From Anticarsia gemmatalis (Eukaryota > Arthropoda > Insecta > Lepidoptera > Erebidae): 64,000 nucleotides of DNA. The stretch lies in assembly GCF_050436995.1 (NCBI RefSeq), contig NC_134775.1, positions 8,285,124 through 8,349,123 of the forward strand, in the 5' to 3' direction. Made by a program: the position numbers and the translations under genes. Under the pieces are notes generated by a model. That model made no database searches. It had not been told where the DNA came from and saw only the letters and a list, made by a program, of their open reading frames with translations. Of this stretch, positions 1 through 10,684 are shown piece after piece (the first letter of the stretch is position 1; the number at the start of each line of letters is the position of its first letter).

Positions 1-44
1 TAATATTAACTAACACATACTGTACAATAAATAAAGCCAGTCCT

Positions 45-889
45 TTGAGTAAGGCTGACTTATACCATCCCCCACTCGATATTGTACTAGATGTAGAAAT
101 GCTACCTGCACTGGCACCCAAATCTCGTGAAGACTATAATTTTTATAAGGCTGATTACGATATCATTCTATCGGAACTAAATCGTGTGGTTTGGTTTGAT
201 TGTTTCGTTGTATGTGACGATGTTAATGAAATGGTCTCCGTTTTATATGATAAACTAAATGCAGTCATTTAAAAGTATGTGCCTAAACGTAAACCGCGTA
301 AATCTGCATATCCAGTATGGTTTACTAAAGATCTTATTTGTCTCTTGAAAGAAAAAGAAAAATTAAGACTTAAATCACGAAAATATAAAAACCCACGTGA
401 CAAACTGGAATTCGAATTACTTAGAAAGAGATGTAATAAACTTCAAAGTATCTGCTATTCCAACTACATGGGGTCTTGATTGAGAGCGGCTTGAAAATCA
501 ATTCTAAGCCCTTTTGGAGATACATTAAGCATAAAAAATCCAGTGCAAGTGGCTTACCTGCAATAATGCACATAAACCAACAAGTTAGCTCTTCTAATCG
601 TTCCGGTATAGCTAACCTATTTGCAACTCATTTTAGTTCAGTCTACATAAAACAGACAAATTCAACAGCCCCTGTAAGCGTCCATATTAATGAAATTTCT
701 GAATGCACAACCATGTCTGCTCTTCAGGTCACTGAGAAGGAAATCTCAGTAATATTGAACGAAACAAAGGTGCTGGCCCTGATGGCATACCTCCACTATT
801 TGTTAAGCTTTGTGCGCCAGCGCTCACATATCCTTTTAAGGAAATTTTTAATAAATTACTTCCCAAGGACTGGAAACAAGCACGTATAG
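45..889 (+). pseudogene. LINE ORF2 fragment: endonuclease-RT linker and start of RT
   Basis: Three short reading frames (45-272, 279-479, 476-889) read as the basic linker between the APE-type endonuclease and the RT, followed by the RT start. The second has the usual WFTKDLI...LLKEKEKLRLK pattern seen before RT in Jockey-type elements. The third includes KPFWRYIKHKKSS and then loses its frame at about 760, where the RT fingers motif (PDGIPP-like, GPDG core) is still visible at nucleotide level. The endonuclease itself lies outside the window or is lost. Not functional. Confidence 0.65.
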
Positions 890-1056
890 CGCCAATTTTT
901 AAAAAAGGGGACATTACAGGTGTCAGAAATTATAGACCCATAGCCATTTTATCTTGCTTTTCTAAGGTATTCGAGCTAAGTGTTTGCCCAACAGTAACAA
1001 AGCACACTAGACCCCAACTAGCAGTACAACAGCATGGCTTCCAATTAGGTAAATCT

Positions 1057-2208
1057 GTGGAAACCAATCTCATAACTTATCCCATCACCCCTATTATGGA
1101 AAATGTAGATAAAGGTTACCAGGTCGACTCCGTATACACTGATTTTGCTAGCGCTTTTGATCGGGTAGACCACAGAATATTAATAAAGAAACTACAAACA
1201 CAATATCTCATTGATCGCGAGCACTTTGTTGTCATTAATGGACACGAATCCAGAGGCTACATTGCTAATTCAGGGGTTCCGCAAGGCTCCCACTTGGGCC
1301 CAATTTTGTTTCTGCTCTTAATCAACGACATTGTGGAACAGGTGCGACACTGTCACTGCTCACTTTTTGCCGATGATATGAAAACATCAAGGAAGATCGA
1401 TACTGAGGAAGATATTGAGTTGATGCAAGCAGACCTTGATAGGGTTAATAGGTGGTGTACCGATAACAATATGCTTCTGAATGCTAAAAAATGCCAGCAC
1501 ATCCGGTTCACAAGAAAAATAAAGTATTTGTCTTCCCAGTTCCATATTAATAATGAAAACGTGGTTACTACGCAACAGGTTCGTGACTTGGGTATAATCC
1601 TAGATTCGGCGCTTACTTTTATTCCACATTATGACAGCATGGTACATAAAGCTGTGAAGATGTTAGGATTTATAAAACGTAATACCAGAGCTTTCAGAAC
1701 TACTACATCTAGGATCCTCTTATACAATGCACTACTGGTGAGAAGTACTTTAGAATTCGGTAGTGTTATCTGGAACCCTCAATATGCTGTGCATACGCAG
1801 CGTATTGAGTCTATTCAACGGTCTTTCACCCGGCACTTAGCATTCGTCAGTCCTGGCATCAGCCACAGATGTTCATACGAAGAAAGACTAGCTTACTTTG
1901 GAATGAACACCCTCCAACATAGGCGAAGACTGCTAGATCTAATGTTCTTGCAGAAATTAGTGAAAGGTATGTCTTGTTGCGGAGGGCTCCTTGAGCGCAT
2001 TACATTGTCGGTCCCTAAACTGAACGCCCGAAGAAAGTGTCAACATTACTTCCAAGTCCCCGCATGCAGAACAAACCTTGGTTCCCGTGCACCAATTGCT
2101 AGATTGACATCGACATACAACGAATATTGGCGTTTACTCGTCCTAGACCTCTTTCACGACCATCCCACACGTTTACGGTCTAAAATAATTAATAATCTTA
2201 AAAAATAA
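1057..2208 (+). pseudogene. LINE reverse transcriptase palm/thumb and C-terminus
   Basis: This 383-aa open stretch would copy element RNA into DNA at the target nick. Visible RT motifs, in order: DFASAFDRVDH (motif A region), SGVPQGSHLGPILFLLLIND (motif B), and LFADDMKTS (motif C, FADD with both catalytic aspartates). It then continues into the LNAKKCQHIRF region and the thumb. The frame is open to its stop, but the 5' half of the ORF is frameshifted, so it cannot make a full protein. Upstream RT blocks lie at about 880-1056 in another frame. Confidence 0.75.
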
Positions 2209-2449
2209 CTCTCTTCCAATATCTATATTTATAAAATAATATTCTTATTTAATTTAAGTTAATTGTTAATGGATCTCATTAGGGAAACCAAATTAAGTTT
2301 TAGATTTAAGTTTTTTAATATTTAGTTTGTAATATTTGTATGTCAGTTATATTAAATGCTGTGCATGTCTCTAATAGGTATAGCACACGCCCATTTATTT
2401 CATTTTTTATGTTTTTTCAAATGTTTGTGTTCATACTGTTGACATGCCT

Positions 2450-3258
2450 TTAATAATAAATAAATAAATCATTTTTTTCAGCAATTTCTTGCTCTATAGA
2501 TAGAGTTGATAAGTCCACAAGCCTTTCTTGAGTCATTGTGGACCGAAAATATGTTTTAATCAGTTTAAGTTTAGAAAAACTGCGCTCTCCACTGGCCACA
2601 GACACGGGAAGTGTGAACAATACCCTTATTGCTGTTACTAAATTAGGTACGCTATCTAGAAGCCCATGTGCACAAACATAATTTAAAACGTCTTGTGGCG
2701 CAGTGTTATTTGGTACTCTTCTTGCAATAGCTTGTAAATCACTGCAAAACTCAGTTGCATCAATATCCTTAGAGTTTCCATTACTAAGAGATTCTTCCAA
2801 CTTTATGCAGTGTTCCAGAACAACTTTGGAAGTTTTATTTTGCATCTCATGAACGTTGTATTGTAGAGAAATCTAAACACATGACTAATATTTTTTAGCT
2901 GATTAAATCCCTCATCAACTGAATTTACTGCAGTATCTAGCACAGCAAAATAAAAAAATATTTTAAACTGGTCTTTCGCATCACATATTGGCTCATGTTC
3001 CGCTTCATAGCTTAACTGTCTTTTCTTTTTTCTTAAGCGCACTGGCTTCGTTTCTGATGCGCATGATGCTTCAATATTTATTTCTTCTGATATTTCTTTA
3101 GCTTCTACTAGCATTTTTTCTAATCCCAAATCACTTCTGCAGCTTTCAAGAAATGTTTTCGTTTTTAGAAGAGCATTTGTAACGGTATTGACGTAAAATT
3201 CCTGGGATTGAAGAACTTTGGTAGTCAAATGAATTTCGAACAAACTATTATGCCACAC
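2450..3258 (-). pseudogene. hAT transposase C-terminal half with dimerisation domain
   Basis: Two overlapping reading frames (3258-2803, then 2845-2450) form the C-terminus of a hAT transposase. The second contains the hallmark hAT dimerisation motif: LFTLPVSVASGERSFSKLKL followed by IKTYFRSTM and ERLVDLSTLSIE, as in ZMYM1-like and 52-kDa-repressor-like hAT proteins. A frameshift separates the two frames near 2830. The last residues run into the TAA/AAATA repeat at the junction with the neighbouring LINE, so the natural stop is probably lost. Non-functional. Confidence 0.8.
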
Positions 3259-3439
3259 GACAAGTGAAGCAACAAACTTAAGATCCGCAATTTTTTTTAA
3301 TTATATTTATAATTATAATTATATTGCATCCAGCTAGATCGGTTAAATCCTAGTCTATTTTTGTACTGTGATCATTGTAATGGACAAATACACCAGTGAG
3401 CTAAGTCTAGTGCGTATTATTTTGGACTATTCGCCATGA

Positions 3440-4167
3440 CTGACCAATCTGATAGCGAGGTACCCCATATGCCTCCGATATCAGAAGTGAAATGTCAGGA
3501 TACAAACCCCACACATCACGCCTTGCTCCGACATATGAAATATTCTTCCAGTCATTTGCACCTTTGTTGCATAGAGCGGATTTTTCATCTGTAGAAAACA
3601 GCTTACAACAGAAACAGAACACAGAATCCTTTGAAGCTGAATATTGCAGTCATGAACGAGGCACACGTTCACCATTGACTAGTTTTCTCTTATAATGCAC
3701 TGTAGAAAACTTTCTTCGCTGGTTCTCTAATGGAAATTCGATATTTTTCACTTGATCTGGCCGGTGGCCCGTGTTTGACGAGGATTTGCCGCAGATGATC
3801 AGTAGAGACACCCCATGTTGCAGGGTCACTGAAGTTTAAAATGAGACAATTTCTGTGGGAGGATTTATTAGTGTCTTCCCCTATATCATCATTCGTACTT
3901 TTGCATGGTTGTGGTTGTTTGGTTATTTCACGCTGTTGTGGAGTATTTTCTCTTGCTGAAAATAAAGCGGGACCTTCTGTAGCACAGCTTCCTGTGGTGG
4001 GATTGGTTGTCTTCTTTCATATCATCATTTGTATTGCTGCCTGATGGTTGCGGTTCTTGAAGATTTGGACGAAGATACTTCTTGAACGAGTCTGTTTGGT
4101 TTGCTAACGATAATTGTTTCTCTAATTTTCTCTTACGAAATTGTGCTCCAGAATTTTTTTTTGTCAT
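3440..4167 (-). pseudogene. hAT transposase N-terminus and TTF-type zinc finger
   Basis: Reading from 4167, the first frame starts MTKKNSGAQFRKRKLEKQ, the usual basic opening of ZMYM1-like hAT proteins. At about 3838-3700 another frame gives FSDPATWGVSTDHLRQILVK, matching the conserved segment before the zinc finger. At 3622 a third frame gives FCFCCKLFS...NDWKNIS, the TTF-type zinc-finger signature. All three are in different frames, so at least two frameshifts are present. The catalytic RNase-H-like core that should follow is deleted. Confidence 0.75.
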
Positions 4168-4998
4168 CTGCCATGTCTCAAGAAATGACTGGAACAGATA
4201 AAAAAGACATTTGTGTTATATCAATTTCAACCATTATCCGTTATAGTGGATACATCTAGGCGCCATGAGCGCAAAGCCCGAGGTGTCCCGCCTACGTGTT
4301 ATTCACCGTAGCGCGTATCCGAAACGCGCCGGCCATAAACAATCTGTGATTGGCTGAGAGATTGACGTAAGAGTAATGGAGAGTTTTGAAGTACCTACAG
4401 TTATGTTACTTGTGTTAAGCGAAAAAAAAATCCGTGATACAAAAGCGCATTTAATTTAAAAACCCACCCCGACTACACCGTCCGCTCCATTTAAGCACTG
4501 CACTTTTTGGAAGTGGTACGTGTGATAACGTGTGTAACCCATCTAAGTAGGTTCAATTTAAACTCACTCCACTCAAGATGTAGGATCTAAAGATTTCATA
4601 ATACTCGCTAAGCTTATACATCTTTCAGATGTCATTACACTCGAAAAATGCATGCCTACTGTATATATGGACATTAGACATAAATTATATTAATAAAAAC
4701 TTAATTATTATTCTAAATAAATAATAACTTCACGAATTACTTACTTGCAGCCTGTAGATGATTGCAATTATTATATTATTATTCACAATGAGAGTCCGAG
4801 GAATTCACTTAGCGCATAGAGTTGACGGAGAACACATGAGATAGTTAAGAGTGCGCGGACGACGCGACAGCGACTGGCGCCTGGTCGCGATGGCATGCGT
4901 GGGGGGGCGGCGGGGAACGGGACGGCGGCGGCGCGCTCCGCGAGTTGCGATGCGCGGTCGCGCCGCACGTCTGTCGCGCGTTAGTGGGTCTTTCTTTA
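4168..4998. other. Non-coding stretch with a GC-rich end
   Basis: No supported gene. About 4260-4560 is mixed sequence that may include the 5' non-coding end of the hAT relic. 4800-4985 becomes strongly GC-rich (runs of G near 4900 and many CG dinucleotides), which produces overlapping shadow frames on both strands. Nothing recognisable as a protein is encoded. Confidence 0.5.
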
Positions 4999-5050
4999 AA
5001 GGAGCTTCTAAACGGGCCATATTTTCCTGCAATATGTGGCTGCACTATTT
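4999..5050 (+). repeat. Left arm of an inverted repeat (partner 6663-6721)
   Basis: The segment containing CTTCTAAACGGGC and ATTTTCCTGCAATATGTGGC reappears in reverse complement at 6663-6721 with few mismatches. The arms are about 1.6 kb apart and enclose a hairpin and two Helitron copies, so they may be the ends of an older non-autonomous DNA transposon. A related CTAAACGGGCC motif recurs at about 5153. No target duplication was identified. Confidence 0.55.
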
Positions 5051-5227
5051 GCAACTTATTGCTCGGCCATCACAAAAATATTTTATGGCTACGATGGCCG
5101 AGTAATGTGTTGCAATGTGTCTGCAAATAGTATGGAGCATGATGCAGACTCCTAAACGGGCCACACAAACCGGCAGCAATGGCTGATGAAATCTTCAGCC
5201 TATATACCTACATGGAATTTTCTCATA

Positions 5228-5275
5228 AAACGATATAGGCTGCTGCGACACTCGTCGCAGCAGCCTATATCGTTT
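5228..5275. repeat. Perfect hairpin, 22-bp stem and 4-nt loop
   Basis: The left stem (5228-5249) is exactly complementary to the right stem (5254-5275) around the loop ACTC. The stem contains GATATAGGCTGCTGCGAC. No coding function is apparent. It lies just upstream of a Helitron copy, between the inverted-repeat arms. It could be the centre of a palindromic MITE, a small-RNA precursor, or a replication or assembly product. Confidence 0.75.
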
Positions 5276-5350
5276 AAAAAATCTAAAATGAAAAAGCAGA
5301 GACAGTGGATTCGACCTTACGCCAATAGGCTGAAGGATTATAATAAAGGC

Positions 5351-5640
5351 TTATAAAGCTGAAGAGTTTGTTTGTTTGATTGTTTGTTTGTTTGTTTGTT
5401 TGTTTGTTTGTTTGTTTGTTTGTTTGTTTGTTTGAACGCGCTAATCTCAGGAACTACTGGTCCGATTTGAAAAATTCTTTCGGTGTTAGATAGTCCATTT
5501 ATCGAGGAAGGCTATAGGCTATATTTCATCACGCTACGACCAATAGGAGCGGAGTAGCGATGAAAAATGTTACAAAAACGGGGGAAATTTTGACCCATTC
5601 TCTCTTATGTGACGCAAGTGAAGTTGCGCGGGTCAGCTAG
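5351..5640 (+). mobile_element. Non-autonomous Helitron copy a (5' end degraded)
   Basis: This shares the body of four other copies in the window: TTATAAAGCTGAAGAG, a TTTG tandem repeat, GAACGCGCTAAT, then a 3' end of GCGGGTCAGCTAG. It ends in CTAG followed by T, as Helitrons do. A short hairpin (GCAA...TTGC) lies just before the terminus. The TTTG array is expanded here. The TC...5' end typical of the better copies is not intact. Confidence 0.75.
5371..5434. repeat. TTTG microsatellite inside Helitron copy a
   Basis: About 16 tandem TTTG units with one interruption (TTTGATTG). The same tetranucleotide array is present in shorter form in the other Helitron copies, so this is an expansion of an internal repeat rather than an independent locus. 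Confidence 0.9.
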
Positions 5641-6257
5641 TGATAAAATAAATATAAATTGCGTAGAAAAGGATGCACTATATCATAACAAGAGTGAGCG
5701 ACTGAAACAACAATAAAACTGGCTGGGCAACATTGCAGTAAAATCGGTAGCTCAGCGATCGTCCGGCAACCTATCAAAACAATATCGGCCATTCAAAGTG
5801 TGGCGATCAACCACCACGACAACCATCAGCGAACATCGCGTCAAGATCGCCCGCTACCCGCTCCGCTTATGCAACTTGGGCCAACAGTTGTTTACAACTT
5901 AGATGCTTACACGTGCCGCAAGTTTGACCGCTGTTCGTCCTTCGGCGCGTGCGCAGGGCCTCGGGCGCCGGACAGCGGCCACTTCTTCGCCGTCCTTCTA
6001 GCTACGCGTTGCTCTGTATAAATTCTTTTAACTTGCTTATTGCTCCGCTTTCATTAATTGTATTTTTATATTCATCTTTAGTTACATTAAATTCATTCAT
6101 CAAATCATAATAATATAAATCATTTTGCGTTATCTATTAATTATCATCCACAATCACCTATAATCATCAAGCACAGTGCTGCTTAGTAGCTGAATCAATT
6201 CCCGGCTTAGTGGTGGGATAGGTAGCATACCTAATCCTACAACTGCAATATCAAAAA
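5641..6257. other. Non-coding stretch, possibly LTR-like
   Basis: No gene. The stretch 5700-6240 holds a TATA-like CTGTATAAATTC at about 6013, an A/T-rich segment after it, and CCCGGCTTAGTGGTGGG near 6203. It resembles an LTR or leader, but no second copy is present in the window, so this remains a guess. Confidence 0.25.
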
Positions 6258-6587
6258 CTAGCTGACCCGCGCAACTTTGCTTGCGTCACATAAGAGAGAA
6301 TGGGTCAAAATTTTCCCCGTTTTTGTAACATTTTTTATTGCTACTCTGCACCTATTGGTCTCAGCGTGATGATATATAGCCTATAGCCGTCCTCGATAAA
6401 TGGGCTATCTATTACAGAAAGAATTTTTCAAATCGGACCAGTAGTTCCTGAGATTAGCGCGTTCAAACAAACAAACAAACAAACAAACTCTTCAGCTTTA
6501 TAATATTATATATATATATAATATATAATATATATATATATTATATATAAATATATAATATAATATATATTAAGTATTAAGTATAGA
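6258..6587 (-). mobile_element. Non-autonomous Helitron copy b with AT expansion
   Basis: Reverse-orientation copy. The complement starts with TCTATACTT at 6587 and ends with CTAG at 6258. Flanking bases are A (6257) and T (6588) on the + strand, so the element sits precisely between A and T without target duplication, the Helitron rule. The 5' third has been invaded by an (AT)n microsatellite (about 6505-6570). It contains the conserved GAACGCGCTAAT block and the terminal hairpin. Confidence 0.8.
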
Positions 6588-6662
6588 TGTGTGGCTATGT
6601 GTCTGAGACATTGCTGCAATATTGCGTAGTATGGCTGGAGTTGCTCGCAATGTGTCCGGCCA

Positions 6663-6721
6663 CTATGTTGCAGCCACATATTGCAGGAAAATATAGCCCG
6701 TTTAGAAGCGCCTTAAAGTTG
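6663..6721 (-). repeat. Right arm of the inverted repeat (partner 4999-5050)
   Basis: Contains GCCACATATTGCAGGAAAAT and GCCCGTTTAGAAG, the reverse complement of the left arm. The flanks beyond the arms also share loose similarity (repeated TTGCAATGTGTC-like words). See the left arm for interpretation. Confidence 0.55.
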
Positions 6722-7582
6722 AGGATAAAACGTTTCCAGCCACATTGTCGCTTACTACATTTAATCGAAATATGAAAGTCAACGTCTGTTGAGTCGGATA
6801 CTATTAATACAACTTTCCACATACGAAAAAAAAACATATAATGTAAATTAATATAAATATAGACGAAAATGTGTTGAAAACGTCATTATCGCGTGTGTCC
6901 GATGCAGGTGATCTTGGATTTCGGTACTCGAAAAATATTCAGGAGCAATTAAATCAATTTGTTTTTAATGCAAAGTAGTTTAGTAAGTTCTATTCTTTTA
7001 AAATCCTAACAGTATAATGTAATAACTGAGTCCTCAAATAAAACACGTCAGTTAAAAATGACAAAGAAAGCGTCATTAACAAAACTGAAATGGTTTTCAA
7101 TATATCTCTGTTCGTGAACTACGATCTGCCCATATTTTGTACGCATCGAGTTCCCTGCGCAGCCCCTCAGTTCGGCCGCGTACTTTGGAGAGTGTGGACG
7201 CATTGGAAAACGCTCGAGGTAAGTCTAAACTCTGTTCTCTTAAATGTGTTATTTAGAAAGTCATTGTCCTTTTTTTATGTAGTTTATCAAAATACAACTT
7301 TATGAATACTATTTTTAATTTAGATTATCTATCGCACAGACATTTATTCCGGACAGGTTACGACACGTTTTACTGAATACGTCATTATTGCTAACATCAT
7401 TGTCCTTAAAAAGTTTGTTAAGAATAATGACGAGAGTATTAGAATAATGATTTTTGCCTTTCTAGTAATGACAAATGTTTGCAATAATGACGGTGCTTAT
7501 GATTTGGATAGATTTATTTTTTGATAAGTTAGTCAAATAATGGCTATGTAATCATATTTATTGTTTTAGATCAATATTCACA
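6722..7582. other. Non-coding region upstream of the transposase-like gene
   Basis: No supported coding sequence. A possible splice donor (GAGGTAAG at about 7215) lies here, and the sequence could be 5' untranslated or intronic sequence of the gene starting at 7583. Direct evidence for that is lacking. Confidence 0.4.
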
Positions 7583-7812
7583 ATGCCTAAGACCCAGGCT
7601 TCAGAATTAAAACGGAAAGCTCAACAGAGATTGTGTCAAAAGCGGAGATATCCAGAAATTAAAAACGACCCTGAATTGCTGGCCTTAGAGCAAGAGAAAC
7701 GTCGTCAAAAATATAAGAAAAATAAAGAGGAGGGCAAAATAAAGGCTATTGCTAAATTATCACCGCGTGCCCAGCGTGAACAAAGAAAGAAATGGAAAGA
7801 AAATTCCAAAAG

Positions 7813-7899
7813 GTATAGATTCTTTTTTAGTATTCTAAGATTACAATAGATGATATATGGTATATATACACACTACTAAAATACATATGATTAAAACAG
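7813..7899 (+). other. Predicted intron in the transposase-like gene
   Basis: Exon 1 ends at AAAAG|GTATAG and exon 2 begins after TTAAAACAG|C. Removing the 87 nt keeps the basic reading frame open through to 8218. The splice signals fit GT-AG consensus, and the segment between them has stops in the coding frame. Confidence 0.6.
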
Positions 7900-9349
7900 C
7901 TACAGAAGACGTCAAAATAGCAGCGTAGAAAAGGAGATACAGTTTGATGCAGTAATTATAGAGCCAACAGAAGAGTTACGAATCAGTCGAACAGAACATA
8001 CAGACAATCCTTTACATCAACAATCAGAACCTGTGAAAAAAGCCATAAGAAGAGTAAGATATAATGAAAATAAAAAGAAAAAGGTATTAGTAAGTATTAT
8101 TAACAAATATAAGAAGAAAATAGACAGTCAAAGGAAAACTATAGCAAGACTAATTAAAAACTTAGAGAACATCAACAGAAGGATAAGAAAGATACAAATA
8201 ATTCAATTCGAAAGTTAAAATTATCTACTCTATGCATGCAAAAAGGACAAACGTGGTTAGAAAAGAAAGTCCAAAAGTTTTATAACGACGATTCAAATAG
8301 CACTGTTTGTGCCGGCAAGAAGCAATTTATTACCAGAAACAAAATCAAGATGCAGAAACGTTTCCTTAACGCGCCGTTAAAAATACTATACCGAAAATTT
8401 CTGTCGGAGGTTAACATAAAAATAAACTACTCTTATTTTTGTAAGCTTCGTCCGTTTTGGACAGTTTTTCCAAAGCCTAATAATAGAGATACTTGCCTTT
8501 GTTCTAGACACACCAATATGGAATTACTGATTAAAGGCTTACACAATGCTCATGTATTAAATCATTTTTTAATCAAGTTTACAAAATTTTTTCGCAGTAC
8601 AGATCTATTAAAACTCTTAAATTGAATCTTACTCTTCAGGAAGCCTGTCTTCACGTAGACTTTTCTGTAAAGTTTGCTGCCGAGGTTCAATCTTTTCATT
8701 TCGGCGGCAGCCGTCAGCAAATTTCTTTGCATACTTCTGTTGCTTATACTCACAACTTTTCTACTGACTCGGTTACTCCAATTTCTGTGTGTACGATATC
8801 TGATTGTCTGCGCATTGATGCACCAGCCATATGGGCTCACCTCGTGCCCCTAGTACAGCATGTTCTTCATGTAAATCCCTTCTTGGATACTTTACACTTC
8901 TTGTCAGATTCTCCATCATCGCAGTACCGCAACAAATACATGTTTTATATAATTAGCCAGATACGAGAGGATTTTCCTCAAATCATTAAAATTACTTGGA
9001 ACTATTCGGAAGCCGGGCACGGAAAGGGTGCTCCTGATGGAGTAGCAGCTGTCCTTAAAAGGACCGCTGATCGCATGGTAGTTTTCGGTGAAGACATTGG
9101 CACATTTTGTCAGTTTTATGAATTGTTACTCAGATCAGTAGACAATGTTACTATTATGAAAGTGGAAGAACGTGATATAATTGCTAAAGACCAATTAGTT
9201 CCTAAAAATCTGAAATCTTTCAAGGGAACCCTTTCCGAATATCAAGTTCTATGGGATGTTACAGTTCCACAAACAATTTTAAGAAAAATGAGTTGTTTCG
9301 ATTGTAATGCTGATAAAATGTGTATTCATGGATATGACATAGGACGCAT

Positions 9350-9364
9350 TCCAAATAATAACCT
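9350..9364. repeat. Target-site duplication, left copy (15 bp)
   Basis: TCCAAATAATAACCT here is repeated exactly at 15431-15445. It flanks the R1-clade LINE and lies in coding sequence of the split gene (residues PNNNL on both sides). Confidence 0.9.
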
Positions 9365-9746
9365 TTTTTTTTGTTTTTCGTCAGGGAAACCAATCGGGGT
9401 CGCTGTAAAAGGTCGACCCACCGGCTAGGTCCCCGCCGCACTGGGACTGCGCAAACGGGGTATGTGGTCCGCCGTAGAGCCCACTAAAAACCTGACGAGT
9501 GTCCAACCGCTTCCGCAAAGACGTGCGCCGGGATAACCGCAATAAGCTAGTACCGCAAGACGCACGCCATGCGCGGCTCGCCCCCTGTAGGGGGGCCCTA
9601 CCTTGGGTGATGCCGCCTGGGTGGATAGTGACGGCATCAAACACCATAGACGATGGACGTGACACCACCCGCCCATCACCTATCTTGGGAACCTCACCTC
9701 TCCTGTGGGCGGCGGAAGTCCCAATTCCGTCACCCGGAGGTTCCAC

Positions 9747-10684
9747 TTAAGGAGGAAGGCGGCGCAGATGCGCCACCCGCCTGCGCCCGACGCGGCGTCG
9801 GCGGTTTGGGTCAGCGAGGGGATCGAGCTCCCTGACCCGCTCCGCTTCCTCCTTGCGCTTGATCACCTCCTCACAGAAGGTGACCATGGCGCTCCATGCC
9901 TCGCCACTGTCGACCATGGCCCGGCACACGGTCGAGAGTGACAAATCGGCTCCGATGGCGTCAACAAGCGTCGCGCGCGGCTCCGACCACGCCGAGCACA
10001 CGGCGAGTGTGTGTTCCGCCGTGTCCTCGGCACAGCCGCAGTGATGGCAAGCCATCGTCGACTCCCTGCCGATCCGGCACAGGTATCTCCCGAAGCAACC
10101 GTGCCCGGAGAGGACCTGCGTCAGCCGGAAGGTCATCGACCCGTGTTGACCCATCGATCCAGGACCGGTCGGATAGCGCCGATGGTCAAAACACCGGCGC
10201 TTGGCTCTACCAACCGCTCGGACCACTGCCGGAGGATCTCGTCGCGGCACTCACGCCGTGCGAGTGCCCCCGTTGGCAGTAATCCGGTCCCCGTGATCTT
10301 CTCTGCTCTCGCCTGACGGTAACGTTCCGCCAAGGCACGAGCCTCGAGGTCCCATGGGGGAGTCCCGGCGAGGACACATGCCGCTCCAAAGCTGACGGTC
10401 ACGTATCCCCGTATGGCCCTGTTCGCCATCACTCGTTGCGGTCTCTGAAGGACCGCAGTGTTCCGGCGATTCAGGGCATCCACCCAGATGGGCGCCCCGT
10501 AAAGAGCCATCGAGCGCACAACGCCGGTGTAAAGCCGGCGGCATGCACCCGAGGGCCCCCTCAGGTTCGGAAGCAATCTTCCCAGTGCCCCAGCAGCTCC
10601 AACAAGTTTGGGTGCAAGGCGAAGGAAGTGCTCCCGAAAGTTCCACCTGCTGTCGAGGACGATGCCTAGGTATCGACCTACCAA
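9747..10684 (-). pseudogene. R1-clade ORF2 C-terminal part with zinc finger
   Basis: Two frames continue the RT protein. 10684-10133 begins RYLGIVLDSRWNFREHF and covers the thumb (RRLYTGVVRSMALYGAPIW). 10250-9747 contains MACHHCGCAEDTAEHTLAVC, the C-terminal CCHC-type finger of R1-group ORF2, then a basic tail. Frameshifts at about 10680 and 10135 separate the pieces. The finger is thought to help bind nucleic acid during target-primed reverse transcription. Confidence 0.85.

Larger units (their letters stand above)
1..2467 (+). mobile_element. Jockey-superfamily LINE relic, 5' truncated by the window edge
   Basis: A non-LTR retrotransposon remnant covering the linker after the endonuclease, the reverse transcriptase (RT) and the 3' UTR. 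Coding pieces at 45-272, 279-479, 476-889 and 1057-2208 lie in different frames, so the ORF carries several frameshifts. The A/T-rich tail ends in a short TAA/AAATA microsatellite near 2448-2467, as 3' ends of CR1/Jockey-type LINEs often do. It abuts the antisense hAT relic. The exact clade (Jockey, CR1 or relative) is not resolved. Confidence 0.75.
2450..4167 (-). mobile_element. hAT DNA transposon relic of the ZMYM1-like type, internally deleted
   Basis: Read right to left, this holds an N-terminal segment, a TTF-type zinc-finger segment, then a jump to the C-terminal dimerisation region. The central catalytic part between the zinc finger (about 3550) and the C-terminal block (about 3258) is missing. 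The intervening 3259-3440 is A/T-rich sequence without hAT coding. No matching terminal inverted repeats or 8-bp target duplication were found at the ends, so boundaries are approximate. Confidence 0.75.
7583..9364 (+). pseudogene. Transposase-like gene, 5' part (split by an R1-clade LINE)
   Basis: I do not recognise the superfamily with certainty. The first exon (7583-7812) encodes a highly basic, coiled segment (MPKTQASELKRKAQQRL, then KENSK). After an 87-nt intron the frame continues through KKAIRRVRYNENKKKK. A frameshift at about 8200 leads to the next piece (to 8625), containing PKPNNRDTCLCSRHTNMELL. Another shift at about 8622 leads to a 240-aa stretch with FLSDSPSSQYRNK and NYSEAGHGKGAPDGVAAVLK. 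The spaced D and E/H blocks suggest an RNase-H-like transposase core, perhaps Sola-like, but this is unproven. The C-terminus resumes at 15431 beyond the inserted LINE. Confidence 0.6.

Noticed and set aside
4783..5130. Several overlapping Arg/Pro-rich frames
   Set aside because: They arise on both strands from one GC-rich patch and have no recognisable protein features.
5700..6240. Complete LTR retrotransposon leader
   Set aside because: TATA-like and primer-site-like words are present, but no second LTR or coding region accompanies them.
9896..10316. Arg/Pro-rich + strand frames over the R1-clade ORF2 C-terminus
   Set aside because: Shadow frames opposite a zinc-finger coding region in GC-rich DNA.
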